From contig NZ_FNSD01000001.1 of the NCBI RefSeq assembly GCF_900105625.1, forward strand, positions 930,001 to 994,000: 64,000 bases of DNA. Direction: 5' to 3'. Position 1 is the first letter of the stretch. The number at the start of each line of letters is the position of its first letter. Made by a program: the position numbers and the translations under genes. Positions 9,826 through 19,100 of this stretch are shown here, in pieces. This DNA comes from Terriglobus roseus. Its GTDB lineage: Bacteria > Acidobacteriota > Terriglobia > Terriglobales > Acidobacteriaceae. The notes under the pieces were generated by a model. It did no database searches and had not been told where the DNA came from. It saw nothing but the letters and a program-made list of their open reading frames with translations.

Positions 9826-10953
9826 TCATCCAAGACGCGTCGAGTTTCGGCCTTCTTGCTTGGCCCGATAAAGAGCTTCATCTGCCCGGCGGATAAGTGT
9901 GGGGATCTCGTCGCCACGAAGCCTTGCCGTGAGGCCAACACTGACAGAAACCGTTGGGAGTCGAACCGTGACGCTGTGACGTATGCGCTCGGCTACGGTG
10001 AATGCCTCATGGGCGTTGGTTCCTGGCAACAGGATCAGGAACTCATCGCCGCCGAAGCGGCCCACGTAGTCATACGGGCGAAGCGAGGACACTGCGAGGC
10101 TGACAATCTCGCACATAATCCGGTCGCCTTCCGAGTGTCCGTCGGTGTCATTAATGCGTTTGAAGTGGTCGATATCGATCAGGCCCAGTACAAAGGGCTC
10201 GCCGTGGCGGCCGCTCCGTTCCATCTCTGCACGCAGGGCGCGTTCAATGCCGCGGCGATTCAACGCCCCCGTCAGGAAGTCGCGCTCGGCTTCGTCCTCA
10301 AGCTTGCCAACAAGTTCGTCGTTAAGCAGCAGGAAGAGGAAGAGGCCCGCCGCGATCACGAAGATCATGTAGAGAAAGAGCACGGACGATTGAATGAAAT
10401 CTGGCCGCATGTAGTCGGCCGGCGCCCCGGTCGCAAGTGTTCCGAGCGCCTGCCATAGAGCCACGACGGCGAACAGAAACATCACGCCGGCCAGAGCTCG
10501 TTGCGAACTGCGCCTGCCATGCCGCACAAGATCCAGTCCGATCAGAAGGCGAATGAGAAACCCATAAATCGCGAGGACAACGATGCGAGCCAGCATCGAA
10601 TCCCGGAACTCCGTAAAGAAGATGAGTAGAAGAAACGGGAAGACCGGAAGCGCCGCGATGAGCCTTCGATGTTTGGGAAGGACGAGATTCGCACGGACGC
10701 CAACTTGCAGCAGCGTCAGGAAGACGCAGACAAGAGTGTCGCCTACGACGACATTCAGAAACGTGTCCCACCCACCGTCGGCATGAACCAGTGCGAAGAG
10801 GCAACAACTCAACGCGCCAGCAAAAAACGCCGCGCAAAAATACCCGGCGCCCCTGGTGCCGCGATTCGTCAGCCGCACCCCGGCGAATGCACACGCCAGA
10901 AGCGTGGCCGCAGCGAAGAGGCAGAAAAGAATGGTTAGGTTGTCGAGGCGCAA
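9826..10953 (-). CDS. Membrane-bound diguanylate cyclase (GGDEF) with I-site
   Basis: Makes cyclic di-GMP from two GTP. The N-terminal half (about residues 1-205) has roughly six to seven hydrophobic helices with no recognised sensory domain; a GGDEF domain follows (DFLTGALNRRGIE, DIDHFKRINDTDGH, then GGDEFLILLPG near residue 299). The signature motif is intact. RPYD lies exactly five residues before it, which is the RxxD inhibitory site, so product feedback is expected. The first in-frame start I find is TTG at 10951-10953; ribosome-site support is poor, so the start is uncertain. It converges with the metalloprotease gene. Confidence 0.9.
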   Translation of the reverse strand: MRLDNLTILFCLFAAATLLACAFAGVRLTNRGTRGAGYFCAAFFAGALSCCLFALVHADGGWDTFLNVVVGDTLVCVFLTLLQVGVRANLVLPKHRRLIAALPVFPFLLLIFFTEFRDSMLARIVVLAIYGFLIRLLIGLDLVRHGRRSSQRALAGVMFLFAVVALWQALGTLATGAPADYMRPDFIQSSVLFLYMIFVIAAGLFLFLLLNDELVGKLEDEAERDFLTGALNRRGIERALRAEMERSGRHGEPFVLGLIDIDHFKRINDTDGHSEGDRIMCEIVSLAVSSLRPYDYVGRFGGDEFLILLPGTNAHEAFTVAERIRHSVTVRLPTVSVSVGLTARLRGDEIPTLIRRADEALYRAKQEGRNSTRLG

Positions 10954-11056
10954 ATGTTTTTCATTTCCACCTTGAGACTAATGCAATAAACCGGACACGG
11001 ATCGAACCCCGCTCGGGTCGAGCATGACCGTGATGGCATCTGTTTGAAATGCCTCC

Positions 11057-11104
11057 AAAAAAGACCGATGGGGAGCCACGCATCAGCGGGCTCCCCCATC
11101 GGTC
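11057..11104 (-). terminator. Rho-independent terminator after the pseudokinase-SPOR gene
   Basis: Read on the minus strand, a roughly 16-bp stem (GACCGATGGGG on one arm against its complement, one bulged G) is followed by six T. It lies 17 bases downstream of the stop codon at 11121. Confidence 0.85.
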
Positions 11105-11120
11105 TCTCTGTGGATGCCGG

Positions 11121-12509
11121 TCAGAAGTTACGAGCGTAGGTATCGCGGGGCAGCCCGACCTGTCGGGCGTGATTCCGAAGAGCGAGCGCGCTCACCGAAT
11201 CGGATGGACCGCCCAGGGCTACAAAGTAAGGCGCATGGCCAGTTGGCGAGAAGACCTGAGGCTGCAGGGCAACGTACTTGCGGCGCAGCTGCTCAGCCTT
11301 CGCCTGGGCCTGTTGCTCGTAGTTGTAGGTGTAGGCGATGACGTGCCAGCCGGCCTGCATGCCAGACGCAACCAAAGACTCCTGCGTAGGGCGACGCTCC
11401 GGTATTGCTGACGGCTTCGTCGCGGATGCTGCCCCCTTGCGCGGCAGAGCTGGCGCAGTCTGCCTCGATGCATTTTCGGCGACGGTCGTTTGCGCTGCAG
11501 CCGCGGGATGCTTCGTGTCGCGTGCGGTATTCCAGAGCACCAGACCAAGCATGGCTGCAGCAGTTCCGGAAGCAATCCACACCTTACGGCCGATCGGTCG
11601 AGCATTCATCGGCCGGAATCGCTGCAGGACGACTTCTCCGAGGGCCCCCATAGAGTTGCGCCGCTCGACCACGGGCAATACCATCTGCCCCACAGGTTTC
11701 GGCATACCCGAATAGACCGGTGTCTCGGACGCCTCATCGGTACGCATTGGAAGACCCGTTTCCCGAGGAAGCGTTGCTGCTGCAGCACCCGTCGTAATCG
11801 GCCGTGCCGCAGGCACCACAACGGGCGGCGGGTTCAGCATCGCCACCAGGCCCTCTGCCGTGAGCGTGCCCTCGAGGAGACGCGGGATGAGCTTGTCAAA
11901 AGGGCTCGGTAGCGGCGCGGGAATGGTGCCCTGCCAGTCCACCGTCAGGCAGCGAAGGAGCAGCAAACCCAGGTCATGAACATCAGCCTGCCGCAGCGCT
12001 TCGCGTGCCTCGGGCGTGTCTGCCTCAAAGTCACCGGTGCACTCTCGAGCGCAATCGCAACGGAGCTTTACGGTTTCGCCCATGGCGAAGACATTTGTTG
12101 CGTCGATGTGTTCGTGGACCAGGCCGGCGGCGTGCAGTGCGGCAAGCGCGCCTGCAACAGCTTCTGCGACATCCTTCGTCTCACCGCTCGAAAGCACGCG
12201 GTCGCGCAGGACGTCAGACAAGCTCTCGTCGATAGGTTCTATGAGGCAAAACGCAAGGGGGACGCTATCGTAGGTGGTTCGCCCCGTCTGCAAAATGCCC
12301 TGCAGATTTGGATGTGAGACGGCAGCGATCTTCGTCCAGCGACCAAGAAGCTCCGTCTCGTCAAAGTGCGCCTCCGTCAGCCGGAGGATGGCTGCCTGAC
12401 CTTCCGGAGTGGTCGTGAGAAAGAACGCGTTCCGGCCCTCGGAACGGTGGAGACGGCGCAGCGGATAGCCAGCCAGGGTGGTGCCTTCGTATTCAGTCCA
12501 CAGATGCAT
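11121..12509 (-). CDS. Pseudokinase - transmembrane - SPOR domain protein
   Basis: A 462-residue protein with three parts. Residues about 10-240 follow a Ser/Thr protein kinase fold, but key residues are gone: the HRD motif reads H-E-H (132-134), with I-D-A-T-N where L-K-P-x-N is expected, the usual VAIK lysine is replaced by arginine (AAILRL), and no DFG is seen. So it is probably catalytically dead. A proline-rich linker leads to one membrane helix at about 309-327 (WIASGTAAAMLGLVLW). A C-terminal SPOR domain at about 385-460 starts GWHVIAYTY and would bind denuded peptidoglycan in the periplasm. Start chosen at 12509, where AGGATCGAGA precedes ATG; an in-frame ATG at 12539 has no good ribosome site. 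Role unknown; a septum or cell-wall sensor is inference. Confidence 0.8.
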   Translation of the reverse strand: MHLWTEYEGTTLAGYPLRRLHRSEGRNAFFLTTTPEGQAAILRLTEAHFDETELLGRWTKIAAVSHPNLQGILQTGRTTYDSVPLAFCLIEPIDESLSDVLRDRVLSSGETKDVAEAVAGALAALHAAGLVHEHIDATNVFAMGETVKLRCDCARECTGDFEADTPEAREALRQADVHDLGLLLLRCLTVDWQGTIPAPLPSPFDKLIPRLLEGTLTAEGLVAMLNPPPVVVPAARPITTGAAAATLPRETGLPMRTDEASETPVYSGMPKPVGQMVLPVVERRNSMGALGEVVLQRFRPMNARPIGRKVWIASGTAAAMLGLVLWNTARDTKHPAAAAQTTVAENASRQTAPALPRKGAASATKPSAIPERRPTQESLVASGMQAGWHVIAYTYNYEQQAQAKAEQLRRKYVALQPQVFSPTGHAPYFVALGGPSDSVSALALRNHARQVGLPRDTYARNF

Positions 12510-12539
12510 AGGTCTCGATCCTGATTCTTCACTGTTCAT

Positions 12540-12957
12540 AATGCACGTTTTGCACCAAAACAATCGCTCAGGCGCAGTGCCGCTTTTTTGCGTTCTCGGA
12601 AGTATCAGGCCCAAGATTCAGGAAGATCCTGCCGTGCAGTCGCGAAAAATGTGGAAGAATTTCGGCATCCAGCAAGATACCTCTGGCGTGCGAGACGCAT
12701 CGATGGGTCGCTTGCAGCTGCCGGTGGATGCGTCAGATTGGCAGACGACTTTCTTCAACCTGACCCCGTTGTGGGAGTGTGAGCGTGCTTGGCGTGGCTT
12801 AGCTTGGGATTTGCACATGAAACAGCATTGAGTGGATGCCGAGATGGTCGATGACGGCTTACATGAATCGGATCGAACGAGAAAGAGAACCGTTCTCGTT
12901 TGCCCACAGTTGCCTCAGAATCATCACAGAGATTCGATCTTTTTTGCGTGAGGCGGC
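12540..12957. other. Intergenic region, 418 bp, between divergent genes
   Basis: Should hold promoters for the pseudokinase-SPOR gene (minus) and the PAS-GGDEF-EAL gene (plus). GAGG lies four bases before the plus-strand ATG at 12958. A 66-codon minus-strand frame (12618-12818) and longer plus-strand frames lack family resemblance and were not accepted. No clear operator or RNA structure seen. Confidence 0.35.
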
Positions 12958-15384
12958 ATGACATCCATGGAAAGCGGCCTTACAGGGGAAGAGGCGATCG
13001 CGCTGTTTGAGGACGCGCCGTGCGCCTACATCTTCACGGAGTTGACCGGGAAAATCCTGCGAGTCAACAACACCTTCGCCAATTGGGTGGGGCAGTCGAA
13101 GACCGCCCTGCTGATGATGAACGTGCAGGAAGTTCTGACGCCGGCCAGCAGGGTTCTGTACCACACCCACTACCATCCGCTGCTGCAACGTAACGGCTCC
13201 GTGAACGGCATTGCCCTCGATTTCCTGCAACCCAATGGGACCTCGTTTCCCGTTGTCGTTGCGTCTGTTTTGAAGGATGCTACTCCCCTTCTGGCAGCCC
13301 ATGTCAGCACTACCTTCGTTGGCATCGCGGAACGGAAACGCCACGAGCACCAGATGTTGGCAATGAAGCGGAAGGCGGACAGCCTGGCTGACCTGGTGCG
13401 ATTCTCTGACCGTGCCATCATCACCACATCCTCTTCCCTGACCGTTGAAACCTGGAACACTGCCGCGACCGCCTTGTTCGGCGACGTTCTTACGTCCGGC
13501 ATTCACGTGCACCAGCTCATGGCCGCGCAGGAGGTTGGGATTCTCTCCAACACTCTCCAGAGCGCGGTGCCTTCGGTCTTCGAAACCACGATGTCGCCGC
13601 CCCACCTGTGGCAGGTGAACGCCTATCCCATCTCGGAAGGCCTTGCCATCTTCTTCGCGGACATCACGAAGGAACGGATATGGCAGCGTGGGCTTGAGAC
13701 CGCGCACGAACGATTCAGCCTGGCCACGATGGCTACGACCGAGGGCATTTGGGATCTGGACTGTGCCAGCGGAAGCGTCTTCTACTCGGCACGATGGCGA
13801 TCCATCCTTGGCCTCCCTGCTAAGGAATTCGTCGGGACTATGGCGGACTGGATGGGAAGACTCCATCAAGCGGACGAGGAACGCGCTCGTGAAGCGTGGA
13901 AAGAACTACGGGCCAACGCCGACAGCAACTTCGAAATTGAACTGCGACACCGGCACGAGGACGGATCGTGGCGGTGGATTCTCTGCCGGAGCCTTTGCCA
14001 GAGGGATGCAAGCGGTCAGCCAACGAGGGTCACCGGCTCCATCAGCGACATCACCGCGCGTAAGATCGTCGATCCACTGACGAACCTGCACAATCGCCTT
14101 TCGCTCCTTGAGCGGCTCCAGTCGAGAATCGAGAACAAGCTGCTCCACGATCGCTGCTATGCGCTCCTGTTCATTGACCTTGATCTCTTCAAGCGGATCA
14201 ACGACAGCCTGGGGCATCTGAAGGGAGACGCTCTGCTGGTAGAGGTCGGCCGACGTCTTGAGGAAACGGTGAGACTGGTGCCGGGCAGTATCGTCTCGCG
14301 CCTGGGGGGCGATGAGTTTGTGGTCCTGCTGGGTGACGTCACGCATGAGGAAGACGCTCTGACCTACGCGTCGATGCTGGAGTATCTGCTCGAGATCCCG
14401 ATCGATTGTGAAGGACACGAAGTCTTTATCTCCGCAAGCATCGGCGTAGCGGTCGGGCACCCCGGCGACTACACCAGGGCCGAGCAGATGCTGGAAGACG
14501 CTGACGTCGCCATGTACGCGGCAAAGGCGAATGGCAAGGCCCAGTCCGCGACCTTCACCAAGCGGATGCGTTCTGAGGCAACCGCCCGACTGAGCGATGA
14601 GGCCGCCCTCCGCACCGCGGTCACGGAGCATCAGTTTGAGCTTTTCTACCAGCCGAGTGTCCACCTTAGCTCTGGCGCGGTGCTTGGCTTTGAGGCATTG
14701 ATCCGCTGGCATCACCCTTCTCGCGAACTGATGCTGCCGGCGGGTTTCATCTCACTGGCGGAAGAGACCGGCGCGATCCTGCAAATCGGACGGTGGGCTC
14801 TCGCCGAAGCGATACAGCAACTTGCGTCGTGGCGAGGTGACCAGCTTGTCTCGCCCACAGCCACCATTGCCGTCAACCTTTCCGCAAAACAGTTGAACGA
14901 TCCGCATCTGGTCGTAGATATCTGTCACCTCTTGAAAGCCGCCGGCCTACCCGCCGAGTGCCTTGTCCTGGAGGTCACTGAAAGCATGCTGATGGATGAT
15001 GCGGAAGGCGCTGTCACCATACTGGAGTCGATCGCCAGGGAGGGGATCGGACTCTACATTGATGACTTTGGAACGGGGTACTCCTCGCTAAGCTACCTGC
15101 ACCGATATCCGTTCCAGTGCCTGAAAGTCGATCGCTCCTTCATCATGCGCATGGAGGATCATCCTCAAAGCGTTACGCTTGTCTCCGCGATTGTCGCTCT
15201 GGGATCTTCGCTGGGCATGGCGGTTATCGCGGAAGGGGTCGAGACAGAGTCGCAAAGACTCCACCTGATCCGCATGGGATGCCAGCAGGCACAGGGCTTC
15301 CTGTTCTCTGAGGCGCTTCCTGCGGATGCGATAGCGAGAATGCTCTCCCAAGATCCTTCTTCGCAGCCGTATGCGCCGTGCTAG
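12958..15384 (+). CDS. PAS-GGDEF-EAL cyclic di-GMP protein
   Basis: Soluble signalling protein of 808 residues with no membrane helix. About residues 8-125 are a PAS domain (FEDAPCAYIFTELTGKILRV), 140-230 a degenerate second PAS, 240-355 a third PAS with its PAC end (ISDITARK). Then GGDEF at about 365-525 with intact GGDEF near residue 449, and EAL at about 545-800 with EALIRWHHP near 578, VNLSAKQL, EVTES, DDFGTGYSSL and AEGVE, so the phosphodiesterase residues look complete. No RxxD inhibitory site precedes GGDEF (VPGSIVSRL). Likely a bifunctional enzyme, or a phosphodiesterase with a regulatory GGDEF. It lies 2 kb from a separate membrane cyclase. Confidence 0.92.
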   Translation: MTSMESGLTGEEAIALFEDAPCAYIFTELTGKILRVNNTFANWVGQSKTALLMMNVQEVLTPASRVLYHTHYHPLLQRNGSVNGIALDFLQPNGTSFPVVVASVLKDATPLLAAHVSTTFVGIAERKRHEHQMLAMKRKADSLADLVRFSDRAIITTSSSLTVETWNTAATALFGDVLTSGIHVHQLMAAQEVGILSNTLQSAVPSVFETTMSPPHLWQVNAYPISEGLAIFFADITKERIWQRGLETAHERFSLATMATTEGIWDLDCASGSVFYSARWRSILGLPAKEFVGTMADWMGRLHQADEERAREAWKELRANADSNFEIELRHRHEDGSWRWILCRSLCQRDASGQPTRVTGSISDITARKIVDPLTNLHNRLSLLERLQSRIENKLLHDRCYALLFIDLDLFKRINDSLGHLKGDALLVEVGRRLEETVRLVPGSIVSRLGGDEFVVLLGDVTHEEDALTYASMLEYLLEIPIDCEGHEVFISASIGVAVGHPGDYTRAEQMLEDADVAMYAAKANGKAQSATFTKRMRSEATARLSDEAALRTAVTEHQFELFYQPSVHLSSGAVLGFEALIRWHHPSRELMLPAGFISLAEETGAILQIGRWALAEAIQQLASWRGDQLVSPTATIAVNLSAKQLNDPHLVVDICHLLKAAGLPAECLVLEVTESMLMDDAEGAVTILESIAREGIGLYIDDFGTGYSSLSYLHRYPFQCLKVDRSFIMRMEDHPQSVTLVSAIVALGSSLGMAVIAEGVETESQRLHLIRMGCQQAQGFLFSEALPADAIARMLSQDPSSQPYAPC

Positions 15385-15566
15385 GCGTCGACCACGCAAT
15401 CGATCGCTTGCATGCTCTATGAGAACTGGCAAGGCTGCCTTTGGGCCCGGCAACTTCGTACAGGAGGCCATTCGCCGCACGTTGATCGACCGGCTCTGAC
15501 GCTGCCCACACCGACCCGGAACCACTGCAAGCAGTGCATTAGTCTTGTCCTGAAGAAGGTACGCAC

Positions 15567-15746
15567 ATGAAGGCAACGATCGAAGGCAACGAGCTCGTCA
15601 TCCGAATTCAGCTACTCCCGGAACCCACTCGATCCAAGAGCGGCAAGACGATGCTGGTCGCCACCAGCGGTGGCAATGTCGTCACGGAAGCGATGGTCGA
15701 TGGAAAACCGATCACTGTCGGACTCAACGCCTACATCCCAAAGTAG
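15567..15746 (+). CDS. Small conserved-looking protein, 59 residues, unknown function
   Basis: Short gene with good signals: AGAAGG seven bases before ATG, then 59 codons and TAG. The product is soluble, with no cysteine, signal or membrane segment, and reads as a small beta-strand protein (MKATIEGNELVIRIQL, then SKSGKTMLVATSGG and KPITVGLNAYIPK). I recall similar short hypothetical proteins (MKATIEGNxLVIRI...SKSGKT...VGLNAYI) in unrelated bacteria, often near mobile DNA; this is memory, not a search. Flanked by about 180 bp and 410 bp of non-coding sequence, so it has its own transcript. Confidence 0.72.
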   Translation: MKATIEGNELVIRIQLLPEPTRSKSGKTMLVATSGGNVVTEAMVDGKPITVGLNAYIPK

Positions 15747-15983
15747 CCGCATCCAATCTCCATTCGACGGCCGGGATGGAAGGTGGGCCGCATGCGTCCG
15801 TATCCAGAGTCGAGCGTGCCGTTGACTTGACCGACAGTCGGCACGCAACCATCCGCCTCATGAGCGTGCTACCAGTGTCCCTTCCCCTTGAGGCCAGCGC
15901 GCCGTAACGAGCTTTTTCTTCTGTCACAGCAACGATGGAAGTGCCTACCCTGCGAGGGGTGGGTCGAAGCAGCCTGCTTCATT

Positions 15984-15997
15984 TTGAAACGTTTCAA
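15984..15997. promoter_or_regulatory. Perfect palindrome, LacI-family-type operator candidate
   Basis: TTGAAACGTTTCAA is a perfect 14-bp palindrome with a central CG, the form expected of LacI-family operators. It lies 54 bases upstream of the putative -35 of the TonB receptor gene. The LacI protein in this window seems to have a different target (see 43917), so the binding protein is probably encoded elsewhere. Confidence 0.55.
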
Positions 15998-16050
15998 TCA
16001 GCCCCGACTCCCAAACGCTCCCCGATGAAGCGCTTGCCCGATTTCTGTGC

Positions 16051-16080
16051 TTGACAGTGACGGCTTCTTCCCCGTAGTTT
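16051..16080 (+). promoter_or_regulatory. Putative sigma-70 promoter of TonB receptor 1
   Basis: TTGACA (16051-16056), 18-bp spacer, TAGTTT (16075-16080). The same boxes and spacing occur before the sugar-permease unit at 46521. An AAACGTTT core at 16101-16108, about 20 bases downstream, matches the centre of the palindrome at 15984 (9 of 14 positions over the whole site) and could be a second operator. Confidence 0.55.
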
Positions 16081-16157
16081 TGCCGCGCTTGGAATCACAA
16101 AAACGTTTCGTGGCGAAGCCGTCTCCCCCAGCCGGCTTTGTTTCTTTGAGGAGCTTT

Positions 16158-19100
16158 ATGAAGGCCAGATCAGTCACTTCGAAATCCAGAATTTACAGCC
16201 GGATGCGAACCTGCGCATGTGTCGCTGCATTCCCCATTCTGCCGCTTGCTGCGGCTGCCGTCCTGCTGATGCCGGCATCGTCGTATGCGCAGACAGCCGG
16301 CACCGCCAGCGTGCAGGGAACCGTGAAAGACCCTTCCGGCGCCGGCATTCCCAATGCGACCGTCGTGTTTCTGAGCACGGAAACCGGCACTCGGCGCGAG
16401 GTCAAGACTGCGAGTTCTGGCGACTACTCGCTGGCGAACGTCCCCGTCGGCGCTTACACGCTCAGCGTTACCGCACCCGGCTTCTCGGGATTCAAGCAGT
16501 CCGGCAGCCTCGAGGTTGGTAACAACGCCACGATTGACGCGCCGCTGACCATTGGCAGCGAAACACAGTTCGTGGAAGTGCAGACCGGCGCTGTTGCCCT
16601 GGAGACAGAAACAGTCAACTACAAGCAGGTTGTCGACCAGCAACGTATCAACGAGCTACCGCTGAACGGTCGCCAGGCAACGCAGCTTGTGCTCGTCACT
16701 GGCGGCGCAGTCACGTCTCCGGGCAATGACATGGTTGGCTCCAAGAACTATGCGAGTTCAACCGTGATCGCGGTGGCGGGTGGCCAGGGAAACTACAACA
16801 ACTACGTTCTGGATGGCGGCTATCACACTGATAACTTCACGAACGTTAATTTGCCATTCCCCTTCCCTGACGCATTGCGCGAGTTTTCCGTCGAGTCCAA
16901 CTCACTGCCGGCACGTAACGGCCTGCACCCCGGCGCGCTGGTCAACGCCGTGACAGTGTCGGGCTCGAACAAGTGGCACGGCTCCGTATTCGAGTTCATT
17001 CGCAACAACGTCATCAATGCCACGAACTTCTTCTCTGTTAATCCCACGACAGGTGCGCCAATCCGTGACTCACTGAAACGCAACCAGTTTGGTGGAACCT
17101 TCGGTGGCCACATCGTCAAAGACAAGCTCTTCTTCTTCGGCGGCTATCAGGGTACGCGGAATAAGCAGGTTGGCAACGCCACGAACTATTGCCTGCCCAC
17201 ACCGGCTGAACTTGCCGGCGACTTCAGCCAGATGGGCGGTGGCTGCGCGAAGAATGCCGCCGACGGCTCCAACCTGGTGAACCCGTCCAATGGTACGGCT
17301 ATCAGCACCACGCCCGGCTCAGCAAACTACCGCAAAGTGAATCCGGCGACTTACTCGCCGCAATCACTTGCATTCGTAAAATACCTGCCACTCGCGCAGG
17401 CGGACCAGTTCGGTCTTGTGAGCGTGGCTCTCCCTGCCAACAATCAGGAAGACCAATACGTTGGGCGAGTGGATTGGAATATTTCGCAGCGCCACATGAT
17501 TTACGGCCGCTATTACCTTACGAACTACAAAGCAGCGTCTTACTACTCGCCGACAAACATCTTGCTGACCACGACTGCAGGTAACGACGAGCGCGTGCAG
17601 ACTGCCACGATGGGCGATATCTTCAACATATCACCGACCATGGTGAATACCTTCCACGCAACCTGGGCGCGTCGCCGCGACACCCGTGGGCCAACAGCCG
17701 GTGGCATCAATGCTCGCACCCTTGGCGTGAACGTTTACACTTATGTACCGGTTGACTTCCGCCTGAGCGTCACCAACGGTCCTTCCGCTGGTTGCGGCAC
17801 CTGCTCGCCCGGCTTCTTCAACAGCAACAGCGAAGACTTCTCTGACGACATCGACTATCAGCGCGGCAAGCACGCCTTTGCCTTCGGCGCTGAATACATC
17901 CGCGCCGCGGATAACACCAACGCGGGGTATCTGCAGAACGGCCAGTACACCTTTAACGGCCAACTCTCCGGCGTAAATAACAAGAACGTCGGTGAGGGCA
18001 TGATTGACTTCCTCACGGGCCGCATGCAGAGCTTCGGCCAGAGCCGGTCACAGCAGACCGCTTTCCGAGAGAACATCTTTTCCGGCTACGCGCAGGACAC
18101 CTGGCACGTGAACAACATCATGACCCTCACGTATGGTCTTCGCTACGAGCCCATGCTCTTCCAGCAGGATAAGTTCGGTCGTGGCAGCACCTTCGATCAG
18201 GCCGCCTTCAACAGCAACACCCACTCAACGATCTATCCCAACGCACCTGCGGGCACACTCTATCCGGGCGATCCCGGTGTCCCTAAAAACCTCACGAACA
18301 ACCGGCTGAACAACGTCTCTCCGCGCGTTGGTATCGCGATCAACCCGCACCCGACAACGGTCTTCCGCGCAGGTGGCGCGGTCATGTATGACAGTCCAGC
18401 GCTTTATCTGAACCAGCGCCAGATCACAAACGCGCCATTCACCAACGAGATCGGCATCACTGGCAATCTCTCCTTCGCGGATCCTTACAACGGATATGCC
18501 GGTGGCAGCCCCTTCCCTGGTGTTTTCCCGCCGGATAAGACATCCGTCTTCCCAACACAGAGTGCCTACGTCATCATGAAGCGCGATGCTCGCACGCCGG
18601 CCATCTACCAATGGACAGCAAGCCTGCAGCAGGAGATCGGCAAGGGCTGGACGTTCTCTGCGAATTACCTCGGCAATCGCAACATCCACCAGTACATCGG
18701 TGTATACCCCAATCGCGCCGTCTACATCCCCGGAACGTCAACAGGCCGCGCGGGATCCTGCGGTGCGCTGGTGGCTCCGAATCTACCGGCCGCTGGCTCG
18801 CCTTGCTCCAGTACCGCATCGGCAAACGCCAACGCACGCACGCCGCTCTCCTTAGCAAACCCCGCGCAGGGCGCCTACTACACACAAACACTCACCGTCA
18901 TCGATGATCACGGCTACTCGAACTACAACGGTGGCATCTTCACCATTCAGCACCGCAGGGGTAACTTCAACTTCCTGGCGAATTACACCTGGTCGAAGTG
19001 CCTCGACCTTACGGATAACCAGGGAGACATTGCGCAATCGTTCCTGCAAAATTCCGGAAATCCGCGCGGCGATTACGGTGCGTGCGGCTTTGATGTGCGG

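Larger units (their letters stand above)
15747..16157. other. Intergenic/leader region upstream of TonB receptor 1, 411 bp
   Basis: Contains the regulatory sites listed separately: a 14-bp palindrome at 15984, a sigma-70-like promoter at 16051 and an AAACGTTT core at 16101. TTGAGGAG lies five bases before the receptor ATG. Nothing else recognised between 15747 and 15980. Confidence 0.6.

Noticed and set aside
12859-13869. A 336-codon minus-strand frame opposite the PAS-GGDEF-EAL gene
   Set aside because: Overlaps well-defined PAS domains on the plus strand and has no recognisable domain or ribosome site.
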